In this document: piece after piece, positions 17,885-25,628 of the stretch | How the letters are laid out: each line of letters opens with the position of its first letter | Numbering within the stretch: position 1 is the stretch's first letter | Position numbers and translations under genes: made by a program | NCBI GenBank assembly: GCA_964539805.1 | Contig: CAZIKN010000006.1 | Span: 1 to 64,000 of the forward strand | Direction of reading: 5' to 3' | Source of the DNA: M3007 sp964539805 | GTDB lineage: Bacteria; Bacteroidota; Bacteroidia; Chitinophagales; Saprospiraceae | DNA length: 64,000 bases | The notes under the pieces: model-generated | Told to the model about the DNA's origin: nothing | Seen by the model: only the letters and a program-made list of their open reading frames with translations | Database searches by the model: none

Positions 17885-19324
17885 ATGCGTACTACATTTT
17901 TTATACTTATCTCTCTTGTTCTTCATGTGTCATTTTCCCGGGCGCAGCCCTGGAAGAGCGGCTACCTCAAAGCATCCCCTGATGGCCACCACCTGATTCA
18001 TGCCGACGGCACGCCTTTTTTCTGGTTGGCGGATACGGATTGGGAGATGTTTCATCGGCTGAGCTTTGAGGAAGTGGAAAAATTGTGCAAAGACAGGGCA
18101 AAGAAACATTTCAACGTACTCCAGGCCGTAGCCTTGCCTGAATTGGACGGCTTGCGCACCCCCAATGTGTACGGCCAATTGCCCTTTGACAGTTTGGATT
18201 CCTCCCGCCCCAATGAGGCCTACTGGAAAACAGTGGACAAAATGATTGACATTGCGGCAAAACATGGCCTATATGTCGCTTTATTGCCCACCTGGGGAGA
18301 TAAAGTGACCCAAAACTGGGGCATAGGGCCTGTCATTTTTACACCAGAGTATTCCATTTATGCCTTTAACTACGGGCGCTGGCTCTCGGATCGGTATCTG
18401 AGCAAGCCCAATGTCCTTTGGATGCTGGGGGGCGACCGGCCTCCATACATTGATGCGGAACGGCAATATGACAAAAAATGGCTGTTGCTGGACTACCGCC
18501 CCGTGTGGCGCGAACTGGCGAGGGGCATCCTTGATGCAAACCCCAAGGCTTTTGTCACCTATCATATCTGGGGCGGCGAGCACAGCACCTCACAATACCT
18601 TCATGCAGAGCGCTGGCTCCTGATGAACACCATACAGAGCGGTCACGGCGGAGGGCATGATGTACCCATCTGGGAATGGATCACAAGGGATTACCAGTTA
18701 AGCCCAACCAAGCCAACCCTCGACGCGGAACCCAATTACGAAGACCACCCCGTAAACCCCTGGCCCGAGTGGGATCCCGCCAATGGCTATTTCAATGACT
18801 ATGATGTGCGCAAGCAACTGTACAGATCCGTTTTTGCCGGTGCCTGTGGTGCCAGCTACGGCCATCACGCAATTTGGCAGTTTTGGGCAGAAGGCCGTGA
18901 AAAAATCAATCACGCCGACCGCTACTGGAAGGATGCCCTGGATCGTCCGGGGGCCAAACAGGCCGGCCTGTTGCGCTTGCTGATGCAAAGCCGCCCCATG
19001 CTGCGCCGGATACCGGATCAAAGCCTCATCCTGAAAGGTCAGGGCGAAAAAGGGGAATACATGACCGCGCTAAGGGCCTCCGATGGCTCTTATGCCATGA
19101 TTTATATGCCTGTGGGCAAATCCATTACAGTAAACACCCGAAATGTAAAGGGCCAAAAATTGGTTGCGTGGTGGTGGAATCCCAAAAACGGGGCGGCCAA
19201 AAAAATTGGCACTTTTAAAAAAGACCTGGAATTTACCTTTGAAGCTCCTGCGTTGGGCATCGGCAATGATTGGGTACTTATTATTGAAGACGAAGCGGCA
19301 AAGTATAAGAAGCCGGGGAAGTGA
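17885..19324 (+). CDS. Secreted DUF4038 glycoside hydrolase (GH140/apiosidase-like)
   Basis: 479 residues from the ATG at 17885, which opens a signal peptide (cleavage near 'SRAQPW'). The TIM-barrel domain spans about 30-370 with 'GTPFFWLADTDWEMFHRL', 'NVLWMLGGDRP', 'THIWGGEHST'-type and 'TLDAEPNYEDHP' motifs; the Asp/Glu residues in GGDR and DAEPNYE are the likely catalytic acids. A C-terminal beta domain (DUF5060/putative collagen-binding type, about 385-470) follows. Relatives include the apiosidase of rhamnogalacturonan II degradation, but DUF4038 is broad and the substrate is not settled. Confidence 0.82.
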   Translation: MRTTFFILISLVLHVSFSRAQPWKSGYLKASPDGHHLIHADGTPFFWLADTDWEMFHRLSFEEVEKLCKDRAKKHFNVLQAVALPELDGLRTPNVYGQLPFDSLDSSRPNEAYWKTVDKMIDIAAKHGLYVALLPTWGDKVTQNWGIGPVIFTPEYSIYAFNYGRWLSDRYLSKPNVLWMLGGDRPPYIDAERQYDKKWLLLDYRPVWRELARGILDANPKAFVTYHIWGGEHSTSQYLHAERWLLMNTIQSGHGGGHDVPIWEWITRDYQLSPTKPTLDAEPNYEDHPVNPWPEWDPANGYFNDYDVRKQLYRSVFAGACGASYGHHAIWQFWAEGREKINHADRYWKDALDRPGAKQAGLLRLLMQSRPMLRRIPDQSLILKGQGEKGEYMTALRASDGSYAMIYMPVGKSITVNTRNVKGQKLVAWWWNPKNGAAKKIGTFKKDLEFTFEAPALGIGNDWVLIIEDEAAKYKKPGK

Positions 19325-19386
19325 GTTTTGGACAGATCAGCATCCCGTGCGCTGACCGCTGTCACGAATGCTTGGGAACGGTGTAC

Positions 19387-19422
19387 AAAAAAAAGTAGCG
19401 CCTGCGTTTTCGCAGGCGCTAC
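19387..19422 (-). terminator. Intrinsic terminator of the minus-strand gene at 19443
   Basis: A 12-bp perfect stem (gtagcgcctgcg / cgcaggcgctac) has a tetraloop and is flanked at the left by eight As, i.e. a U-tract on the minus-strand transcript. It begins 20 bp past that gene's stop. Confidence 0.9.
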
Positions 19423-19442
19423 AAGAGGGATCACGCTATACC

Positions 19443-19922
19443 TTATGCTGTCGCGCTGAGCGGAGCAGTCGGGCGCGCACGCCGACTGTACCGCTTGCTG
19501 ATACGCTCCAGAGCCATTTTTACAGCATTGTCGCGCATGCTGCTGCGCTGGAGTATGGCATAGCCATCATTGCAGGCCGTCATCAGGTCGCTGTTGAGTG
19601 CTGCCAGCGAATCCTGGATGCTTTCATGCAGGGCACTGACCTTGACGGAAATCGCCATTAAGTCCTCCTGTAACAGACGGTCTCTTTTGAGTTCTGCACG
19701 ATCCAGATTGTTGGGCAAGAGCGGTGCAAATTCGTCAAAAGTCATAATACATTCATCAACAAAACCGACGGAGCGGGTGCCCATCTTGGTCAATCGTTTT
19801 TTTTCGGCAGCACTGATGTTAATCAGGAAACTCAGGATGTTTTGTGCTTCGTTGAGGCATTTGAGTACCTCGTTTTTTTGTTCCGGGCTGAGCTCGGCAG
19901 AGATCAAATTGTTTCTGGACAT
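19443..19922 (-). CDS. Hypothetical helical protein
   Basis: 159 residues, not recognised. It is almost entirely predicted helical with heptad-like leucines ('ELSPEQKNEVLKCLNEAQNIL' split around residue 15, 'LLQEDLMAISVKVSALHESI'), lacks a signal peptide and ends in a basic, disordered tail ('SRRARPTAPLSA'). It has a clean ATG and its own strong terminator, so it is very likely a real gene. It marks the last gene before the accessory island. Confidence 0.6.
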   Translation of the reverse strand: MSRNNLISAELSPEQKNEVLKCLNEAQNILSFLINISAAEKKRLTKMGTRSVGFVDECIMTFDEFAPLLPNNLDRAELKRDRLLQEDLMAISVKVSALHESIQDSLAALNSDLMTACNDGYAILQRSSMRDNAVKMALERISKRYSRRARPTAPLSATA

Positions 19923-20083
19923 AACATATAGGTTAGAAGTAAAAAATAAGGGTTAGCTTCCGTTTTGCAAGTGATATAAGCCATAAACGGCCCATCAGCC
20001 AAAGTAAGTTTTAGGTTGTTGGCTTTAACCGCAATTTAACGACAAGTCTAAAAAAGCGAGTCGGCCATTAGAAACCCAATCGA

Positions 20084-20500
20084 GTGACAAAAAATGATTT
20101 GAGCAATATCAAAGTTTGCCATACATTGGCTGCTGCAATCCAAGCAAATCCACATGATCCGGATAATGTAACGAACGAAGAAGCAAACAAACATCAGCTT
20201 ATCAGGACAATGACAAAGGAAATTAATGTTGACGCTGCTATTGATCTGCTAAAATCTGGCGGCAAACTCGATCAAATCACTATTTCTGACATAGCGACAT
20301 CAAAGGTCCAAATGCTGGATGCCTTACTGCTTGCAAGGAACGGCTATGCTGTGCCAGAAGGCAATGTTGTTTATGACGATGACCAAATTCAATATGACCC
20401 TGATTTTGACGACATGACTTGGGGCAAGCCCGTTTCTTTTAAGAAGTTGAAACAATCATTGGAAACAGATGAGCAGTTGACAGAAACCGTAGTCCCTTGA
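20084..20500 (+). CDS. Hypothetical protein, island margin
   Basis: 138 residues from a GTG; an internal ATG at residue 43 is an alternative start. No family recognised. The C-terminal part is acidic ('DDDQIQYDPDFDDMTWG') followed by 'PVSFKKLKQSLETDEQL'. The frame is open without an opposing gene, but codon use and a start without a clear ribosome binding site leave some doubt. Confidence 0.4.
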   Translation: MTKNDLSNIKVCHTLAAAIQANPHDPDNVTNEEANKHQLIRTMTKEINVDAAIDLLKSGGKLDQITISDIATSKVQMLDALLLARNGYAVPEGNVVYDDDQIQYDPDFDDMTWGKPVSFKKLKQSLETDEQLTETVVP

Positions 20501-20528
20501 AGAAAAAAAACGCAAGTTTCCTGTAGCC

Positions 20529-20784
20529 GCACTCAATTTTGCTATAATTTATGTCAAATGACCTGCCTTTTTACGCAAACTTGCTATATTTTATATCAAA
20601 TTTGATATATTGGAAGTAAATTTTGCTATAATTTATATCAAGTTTCATGTTTGGTATATCAATTTTGCTATAATTTATATCAAGTTTTATATTTTAAAAC
20701 TCAACGTTGCTATATTTTGTATCAAGCTTGATGTTTTTTTACTCCCGCTTCTGTTTTTTTATATCAAGCCCCATGTTGGAAAGA
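20529..20784. repeat. AT-rich tandem array, six units of exactly 42 bp
   Basis: A degenerate unit with core gctatatttatatcaag-like sequence recurs with its 'gct' at 20541, 20583, 20625, 20667 and 20709; the sixth unit (from 20751) keeps only the atatcaag half in phase. About 22 bp are well conserved and about 20 bp vary. The period is a multiple of three, so translated frames show 14-residue repeats, but all lack good starts. It lies between the hypothetical gene and the RM promoter. Confidence 0.85.
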
Positions 20785-21095
20785 ACAAGTTGCACTGTTT
20801 TTGAGTGAAAATACCTGTTTGGGGACTGAAACACGATTGATGTTGGTTGAAGGCCGGTGTTTGGAGATTCAAGGTTTTAGGATGATGTAAGCACGTTTAT
20901 GTTTACTACGTAAGGTTATCGTCTTCGGTACTCAATGTTCCGGCCCCGGCGAGTAGTTGTTTCATCAATTTGCTATACAGAGTTCCCGCCTACTTTTTTA
21001 ATCGAAGTTAGATTTTATTAAACAAATGATTATCAGTGCTTTGAATTCTTTAAAGTTGTTTTGTAGGTCAATTACTGAAAAAAAATTAAAAAATA
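20785..21095. other. Gene-free spacer upstream of the RM operon
   Basis: About 310 bp of AT-rich sequence between the 42-bp repeat array and the RM promoter. No convincing ORF, RNA gene or hairpin was seen. Confidence 0.5.
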
Positions 21096-21128
21096 TTTGC
21101 ATCATATCCCATAATTACTCTATTTTTG
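21096..21128 (+). promoter_or_regulatory. Promoter of the type I RM operon
   Basis: TTTG at 21096-21099 and TATTTTTG at 21121-21128 with a 21-bp spacer match the Bacteroidota -33/-7 consensus. Predicted start of transcription is near 21135, giving a leader of about 57 nt before the first gene. Confidence 0.65.
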
Positions 21129-21191
21129 TAATCGAATTACGGACGAATAAATTTAAAAATAGAATTTGGAATATTCGTAAAGTCAGTACAA

Positions 21192-21770
21192 ATGCAAAAA
21201 AGGCTAGAAGACATAGCATCCATCACCACGGGAGTTTATGAGAAGGGGCATCCTTCAGGTGATACCCTTTATCTTCAGGGGAAGCATTTTGATGAGTATG
21301 GAAGAATTCGGGAGGACATGGTAATAAATCCCGAACTTCAGGCAGATGAGCGACTATGGAAGCACCTGCTCAGAGACGGCGATATTTTGCTCGTTGCAAA
21401 AGGGGAAAGCAACAGGGCCTGCCTTTACCAAAAAGAGATTGGCCAAGCCGTGGCCTCTTCCACTTTTTTTGTGATCCGACTAAAGGAAAGCGGGCTGCTC
21501 CCTGAGTTTTTACAATGGTACTTCAACACTGGATATATGAAGGATCTGTTTTCAGGACTTTCGATAGGAACTCAAATTTCTTCCCTCTCCAAAAAGACAT
21601 TATCTGAAATTGAAGTCCCAGTGCCACCCCTAAAAAAGCAAAAAGAAATGCTTGAAACGCAGCGTCTTTGGGACAAAGAAAAGGCCCTGACCACAGAATT
21701 GCTGAACCTCAAAGACGCATTGTATCAAAAACTATTACTTAAGCAGGTTAAATCAATATTGGTAAAATGA
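21192..21770 (+). CDS. Half-size HsdS-like specificity protein (single target-recognition domain)
   Basis: 192 residues, about half the length of a normal HsdS. It contains one target-recognition domain (about 1-145; 'LEDIASITTGVY' at the start, 'GTQISSLSKKTLSEIEVPVPPL' split near residue 125) followed by a conserved helical region (about 150-192; 'QKEMLETQRLWDKEKALTTELLNLK' split). The start is the first ATG after the operon promoter. It overlaps hsdM by 4 bp (ATGA), implying translational coupling. It may act as a dimerising half-S or as a second specificity beside the full-length HsdS at 25615. Confidence 0.85.
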   Translation: MQKRLEDIASITTGVYEKGHPSGDTLYLQGKHFDEYGRIREDMVINPELQADERLWKHLLRDGDILLVAKGESNRACLYQKEIGQAVASSTFFVIRLKESGLLPEFLQWYFNTGYMKDLFSGLSIGTQISSLSKKTLSEIEVPVPPLKKQKEMLETQRLWDKEKALTTELLNLKDALYQKLLLKQVKSILVK

Positions 21771-23335
21771 GCAAGACGACAAAAGAAGATGTATTTAAAG
21801 TGGTATGGCGTGCATGCGATACTTTTCGGGGCGTTATTGACCCTTCACAGTACAAAGATTATGTGCTGACCATGTTATTTATCAAGTACGTCAGCGATGT
21901 ATGGAAAGACAAAATGGAGCAGTACCTTGAAAAATACAACCAGGACAAAGAGCGGGCGGAATGGGCCATGCAGAAGGAGCGATTTGTGGTCCCACCGCAT
22001 TCACGTTTTGAATACCTCTACCAAAATCGCGGGGAGGTGAACATCGGAGAACTGATAAACCAGGGATTGGAGGCATTGGAAGAAGCAAACCCCGGCAAAC
22101 TCTCCGGCGAAGACGGATCGGGCGTTTTCCGAAATATTGACTTCAATTCCAGTAACCTTGGCGATACAAAAGATAAAAATACCCGCCTGAAAAACCTGAT
22201 CATTGATTTCAGTAACGAAAAATTAGACTTGCGGCCTTCCGTACTCGAAGGCCACGATGTAATCGGCGATGCTTATGAATTCCTGATCGCCAACTTCGCT
22301 TCCGACGCCGGTAAAAAAGCCGGAGAGTTTTTTACGCCGGGCCAGGTATCTACCCTGATCGCTAAACTCACAAAATCTCAATCCGGCGCTAGAATTTGTG
22401 ACCCCACCTGTGGCTCTGGCTCCTTGCTCATCAAAGCGGGTAAAGAAGTTGGCTCGGACAACTTTTCCCTTTATGGCCAAGAAGCCAACGGCAGTACCTG
22501 GGCACTGGCAGTAATGAACATGTTCCTGCATGGCATGGACAACGCAACCATTCGCTGGGGCGACACCATCCGGAACCCAAAACTCAAGGAAGGAGATGCC
22601 TTGATGAAGTTTGATACCGTAGTGGCCAATCCACCTTTTAGTTTGGACAAATGGGGCAAAGTTGAAGAGGACAAAGCCGCGAAAGGCACAGATTTTGATC
22701 CGGAATCCGATTCCTACAATCGATTTTGGAGAGGAGTGCCGCCCAAAAGTAAGGGGGACTGGGCCTTTATATCCCACATGATTGAAACAGCGTATGAAGG
22801 CAAGGGCAAGATTGGCGTTGTCGTGCCGCACGGGGTGCTGTTCCGAGGGAGTTCAGAAGGGAAAATCAGGCAAAAAACCATCGAAGAAAACATCCTCGAA
22901 ACGGTGGTCGGATTGCCCGCCAATCTCTTTTTTGGTACAGGTATTCCAGCGGCCATCCTGATTTTCAACAAAGGCAAAGCAGCGAACAACAACGTTTTGT
23001 TCATTGATGCCAGCCAACAATACGAACAAGGGAAAAACCAGAATGTATTGCGGGATGCCGACATCAACAAAATTGTGGAGACTTACCGAAAATTTAACGC
23101 CGGAACTTTAGCGCCAGGCGTTGTGGAAGACAAATACGCCTATGTGGCCACCTTCGAGGAAATTCAGGAAAATGATTTTAACCTGAATATACCCCGGTAT
23201 GTGGATACTTTTGAAGAAGAAGAAGCCGTGGACATCGCGAAAGTACAAGGTGAAATTGATCGCCTCGAACAAGAACTTGCCGTGGTTCAGGAGCAACTGC
23301 AACATTACCTGAAAGAAATGAATGTCTTAACTTAA
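21767..23335 (+). CDS. hsdM: Type I restriction-modification DNA methyltransferase HsdM
   Basis: 522 residues. An N-terminal helical HsdM_N region (about 5-145) is followed by an N6-adenine methyltransferase domain: SAM motif I 'DPTCGSGSLLIKAG' near residue 207 and catalytic motif IV 'NPPFSLDKWG' near residue 287. The C-terminal coiled coil (about 480-515) is expected to contact HsdS. It forms M2S methyltransferase and R2M2S restriction complexes. It is coupled to the half-size S gene upstream and followed after 17 bp by the Fic gene. Confidence 0.97.
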   Translation: MSKTTKEDVFKVVWRACDTFRGVIDPSQYKDYVLTMLFIKYVSDVWKDKMEQYLEKYNQDKERAEWAMQKERFVVPPHSRFEYLYQNRGEVNIGELINQGLEALEEANPGKLSGEDGSGVFRNIDFNSSNLGDTKDKNTRLKNLIIDFSNEKLDLRPSVLEGHDVIGDAYEFLIANFASDAGKKAGEFFTPGQVSTLIAKLTKSQSGARICDPTCGSGSLLIKAGKEVGSDNFSLYGQEANGSTWALAVMNMFLHGMDNATIRWGDTIRNPKLKEGDALMKFDTVVANPPFSLDKWGKVEEDKAAKGTDFDPESDSYNRFWRGVPPKSKGDWAFISHMIETAYEGKGKIGVVVPHGVLFRGSSEGKIRQKTIEENILETVVGLPANLFFGTGIPAAILIFNKGKAANNNVLFIDASQQYEQGKNQNVLRDADINKIVETYRKFNAGTLAPGVVEDKYAYVATFEEIQENDFNLNIPRYVDTFEEEEAVDIAKVQGEIDRLEQELAVVQEQLQHYLKEMNVLT

Positions 23336-23352
23336 ACCAATAAATCTGATAT

Positions 23353-24687
23353 ATGGAACAATTATTTAAAAAAATAGAGCAGCTTAAATCTGAATATGAA
23401 GCCTTATTGCCTATGATGCCCGAGCGTCAGGCAACATTGGACAAAAAGTTTCGATTGGAATTCAATTACAACTCCAACCACATCGAAGGCAACACGCTCA
23501 CGTATGGCGAAACTGCGCTGCTGCTCATTTTTGACGATACCAAAGGCGGACATACTATGCGCGAGTACGAAGAAATGAAAGCGCATGATGTCGCATATCA
23601 ACTTGTGAGACAATGGGCCCAAGACCCGCGCCCCCTTGCGGAGGCAGATGTAAAAAACCTAAATAAAGTGCTATTGGTCCGGCCCTATTGGAAAGATGCC
23701 ATCACGCCAGACGGCCAAGCCACCCGCCGCGAAATATTGGTAGGCGAGTACAAACAACAACCCAACTCGGTTCGTTTGGCTAATGGTGAAATATTTGAAT
23801 ATGCATCCCCATTGGAAACGCCCGCAAAAATGCAGGAATTGATGGAATGGCTACAGTCGGAGGAAACAAGTCCCACGGTAATTCCTGTTTCATTAGCGGC
23901 TTTATTGCATTATCGCTTCGTGCGTATCCATCCGTTTGATGATGGCAACGGACGTGTTTCGCGTCTATTGATGAACTATGTATTGCTCCGAAATAATTTT
24001 CCGCCCGTCATCATCAAATCCGCCGATAAAGCCAAGTACCTCCGCGCTTTAAACCTGGCAGACACGGGCGACACCGAGGCGTTCGTGCGCTACATTGCCG
24101 AACAATTGGTTTGGAGTTTGGAACTCAGCATCAAAGCAGCGAAGGGAGAAAGTATAGAAGAGCCCGATGATCTGGACAAAGAACTGGCCTTGCTACAGAA
24201 ACAACTCAGTACAAAAACCTCTTTACATGAAAAATACTCTGCTGAGAATGTAGTTGCGGCATTCGAAAATGGTTTGATAGCACTTTTCCAGTCGGTAGAA
24301 GCCAAACTGCAAATGATCGCCCCGTCTTTTTTTGAAGTGGAAAGGAAACTAATACCTTTTATGCCGGATAGTTTAATTCCATTAAAAATAAGGCAAACGG
24401 ATCAAGATTGGGCTACTTTAAAAGAATGGTTACAATCAGAGATTAGCCTTCATAAGAAACGAATTGACAAAATGGACTACACATACAATTTAAACGGTTT
24501 AAGAAGCAGCAACAATGCGCCGTTGTTCCAAGCGTATATTCCCGTGAAGTTTAATGAATATAACTATGAAATTCTGGGCAAGCCTTACCCGTATGCTCAA
24601 GTGCTCACAGCAGAAGAAATACAAGTCATTGTGCGTCCTGTTGTTAAAGACGTCATGGAAAAGATAAAAAGAACAAGCCAGGAATAA
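23353..24687 (+). CDS. Fic/DOC family AMPylase with N-terminal inhibitory helix
   Basis: 444 residues. The active-site loop 'HPFDDGNGRVSRLL' (about 193-206) is intact and matches HPFx(D/E)GNGRxxR, so adenylyl transfer activity is expected. Near the N-terminus 'SNHIEGN' (41-47) fits the class II inhibitory motif [S/T]xxxE[G/N], which keeps such Fic enzymes off. A winged-helix or other C-terminal region follows (about 290-440) with no recognised family. It is the third gene of the RM operon; a regulatory or toxin role there is inference. Confidence 0.92.
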   Translation: MEQLFKKIEQLKSEYEALLPMMPERQATLDKKFRLEFNYNSNHIEGNTLTYGETALLLIFDDTKGGHTMREYEEMKAHDVAYQLVRQWAQDPRPLAEADVKNLNKVLLVRPYWKDAITPDGQATRREILVGEYKQQPNSVRLANGEIFEYASPLETPAKMQELMEWLQSEETSPTVIPVSLAALLHYRFVRIHPFDDGNGRVSRLLMNYVLLRNNFPPVIIKSADKAKYLRALNLADTGDTEAFVRYIAEQLVWSLELSIKAAKGESIEEPDDLDKELALLQKQLSTKTSLHEKYSAENVVAAFENGLIALFQSVEAKLQMIAPSFFEVERKLIPFMPDSLIPLKIRQTDQDWATLKEWLQSEISLHKKRIDKMDYTYNLNGLRSSNNAPLFQAYIPVKFNEYNYEILGKPYPYAQVLTAEEIQVIVRPVVKDVMEKIKRTSQE

Positions 24688-24761
24688 CAAATATATGAAT
24701 GCCCATTCGATTGGTCTTTTGAGTACTAATCTTATACTACATCATTTTCAATTGCTTAAAA

Positions 24762-25628
24762 ATGAAAGAAGATCTATCATCGCCAACCCAAACCATCTTT
24801 GAACAAATAAAAAGACAGGATGAAGACGGCAATGATTTCTGGAGCGCCAGGGATATATCCAAAGTCCTGGAATATTCTGAATATAGGCACTTTATACCTG
24901 TCATAGACCGGGCCAAAGAAGCCTGCACCAACAGCGGGCAACAATTAGCCGATCATTTCGAGGATATCCTCGAAATGATCGAAGTGGGAAAAGGTGCCCG
25001 ACGGGAGGTTGAAAGCGTCAAACTCTCCCGCTACGCCTGCTACCTCATCGTTCAAAATGCCGACCCGGCCAAAGAAGTGGTGGCCTTGGGACAGACCTAT
25101 TTTGCCGTGCAAACCCGCTTGCAGGAGATTCGGCAAATGGAGAAATACAACCAACTCGCCACAGAAAACGAAAAACGCCTGTTTCTGCGGGAGGAGATGA
25201 AAAAGCACAACATCCAATTGGCCGACGCCGCCAAAGATGCCGGGGTGGTAGAACCCTACGACTACGCCATTTTCCAAAACCACGGCTACTTGGGCCTGTA
25301 CGGCGGCCTGGATGCCAAAGGGATTCACCGGTGCAAAGGCCTGAAAACCCATGAAAACATCCTCGACCACATGGGCAGCACCGAACTGGCGGCCAACCTG
25401 TTTCGCGCTACGCAAACGGAAGAAAAACTGCGGCGGGAACAAATAAAAGGTAAGACAAAGGCCAACCAGGCACACTACGAAGTGGGTAAAAAAGTCCGGA
25501 AAACCATCGAAGAAATCGGCGGTGCCATGCCGGAAGATCTACCGGTGGCGGATAGTATTCGGAAGTTGGACAAGCCAGGTGATAAGAAACAAAAAACAAC
25601 AATAAATAAAGAAAGTGATGGAAAATAA
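24762..25628 (+). CDS. dinD: DinD-like DNA-damage-inducible protein D
   Basis: 288 residues, the DinD length. The BRO-N-like N-terminal half holds 'FWSARDISKVLEYSEYRHF' and 'SRYACYLIVQNADPAKEVVALGQ' (split), followed by 'FQNHGYLGLYGG' and 'DHMGSTELAANLFRATQTEEKL' (split). E. coli DinD inhibits RecA filament functions and is LexA-regulated. Members often lie inside type I RM loci, as here. It overlaps the following hsdS by 14 bp. The coding sequence contains a perfect 32-bp palindrome at 24950-24981. Confidence 0.9.
   Translation: MKEDLSSPTQTIFEQIKRQDEDGNDFWSARDISKVLEYSEYRHFIPVIDRAKEACTNSGQQLADHFEDILEMIEVGKGARREVESVKLSRYACYLIVQNADPAKEVVALGQTYFAVQTRLQEIRQMEKYNQLATENEKRLFLREEMKKHNIQLADAAKDAGVVEPYDYAIFQNHGYLGLYGGLDAKGIHRCKGLKTHENILDHMGSTELAANLFRATQTEEKLRREQIKGKTKANQAHYEVGKKVRKTIEEIGGAMPEDLPVADSIRKLDKPGDKKQKTTINKESDGK
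24950..24981. repeat. Perfect 32-bp palindrome inside dinD
   Basis: cgatcatttcgaggat is followed immediately by its exact reverse complement, with no spacer. Because of it both strands encode the same peptide here (DHFEDILEMI). Flanking bases do not extend it. Confidence 0.9.

Noticed and set aside
19980..20084. Left attachment site of the RM island matching the lysE 3' end
   Set aside because: No sequence resembling the lysE tail repeat was seen at the left edge of the island, and no integrase gene is present, so a simple att-site model is not supported.
20529..20784. 42-bp tandem array as a CRISPR array
   Set aside because: Repeats are degenerate and AT-rich, the intervening parts are similar to each other rather than unique spacers, and no cas gene is present.
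20610..20804. ORF with 14-residue repeats across the array
   Set aside because: It arises because 42 is a multiple of three; it starts with TTG within the repeats, has no ribosome binding site and encodes a hydrophobic low-complexity string.
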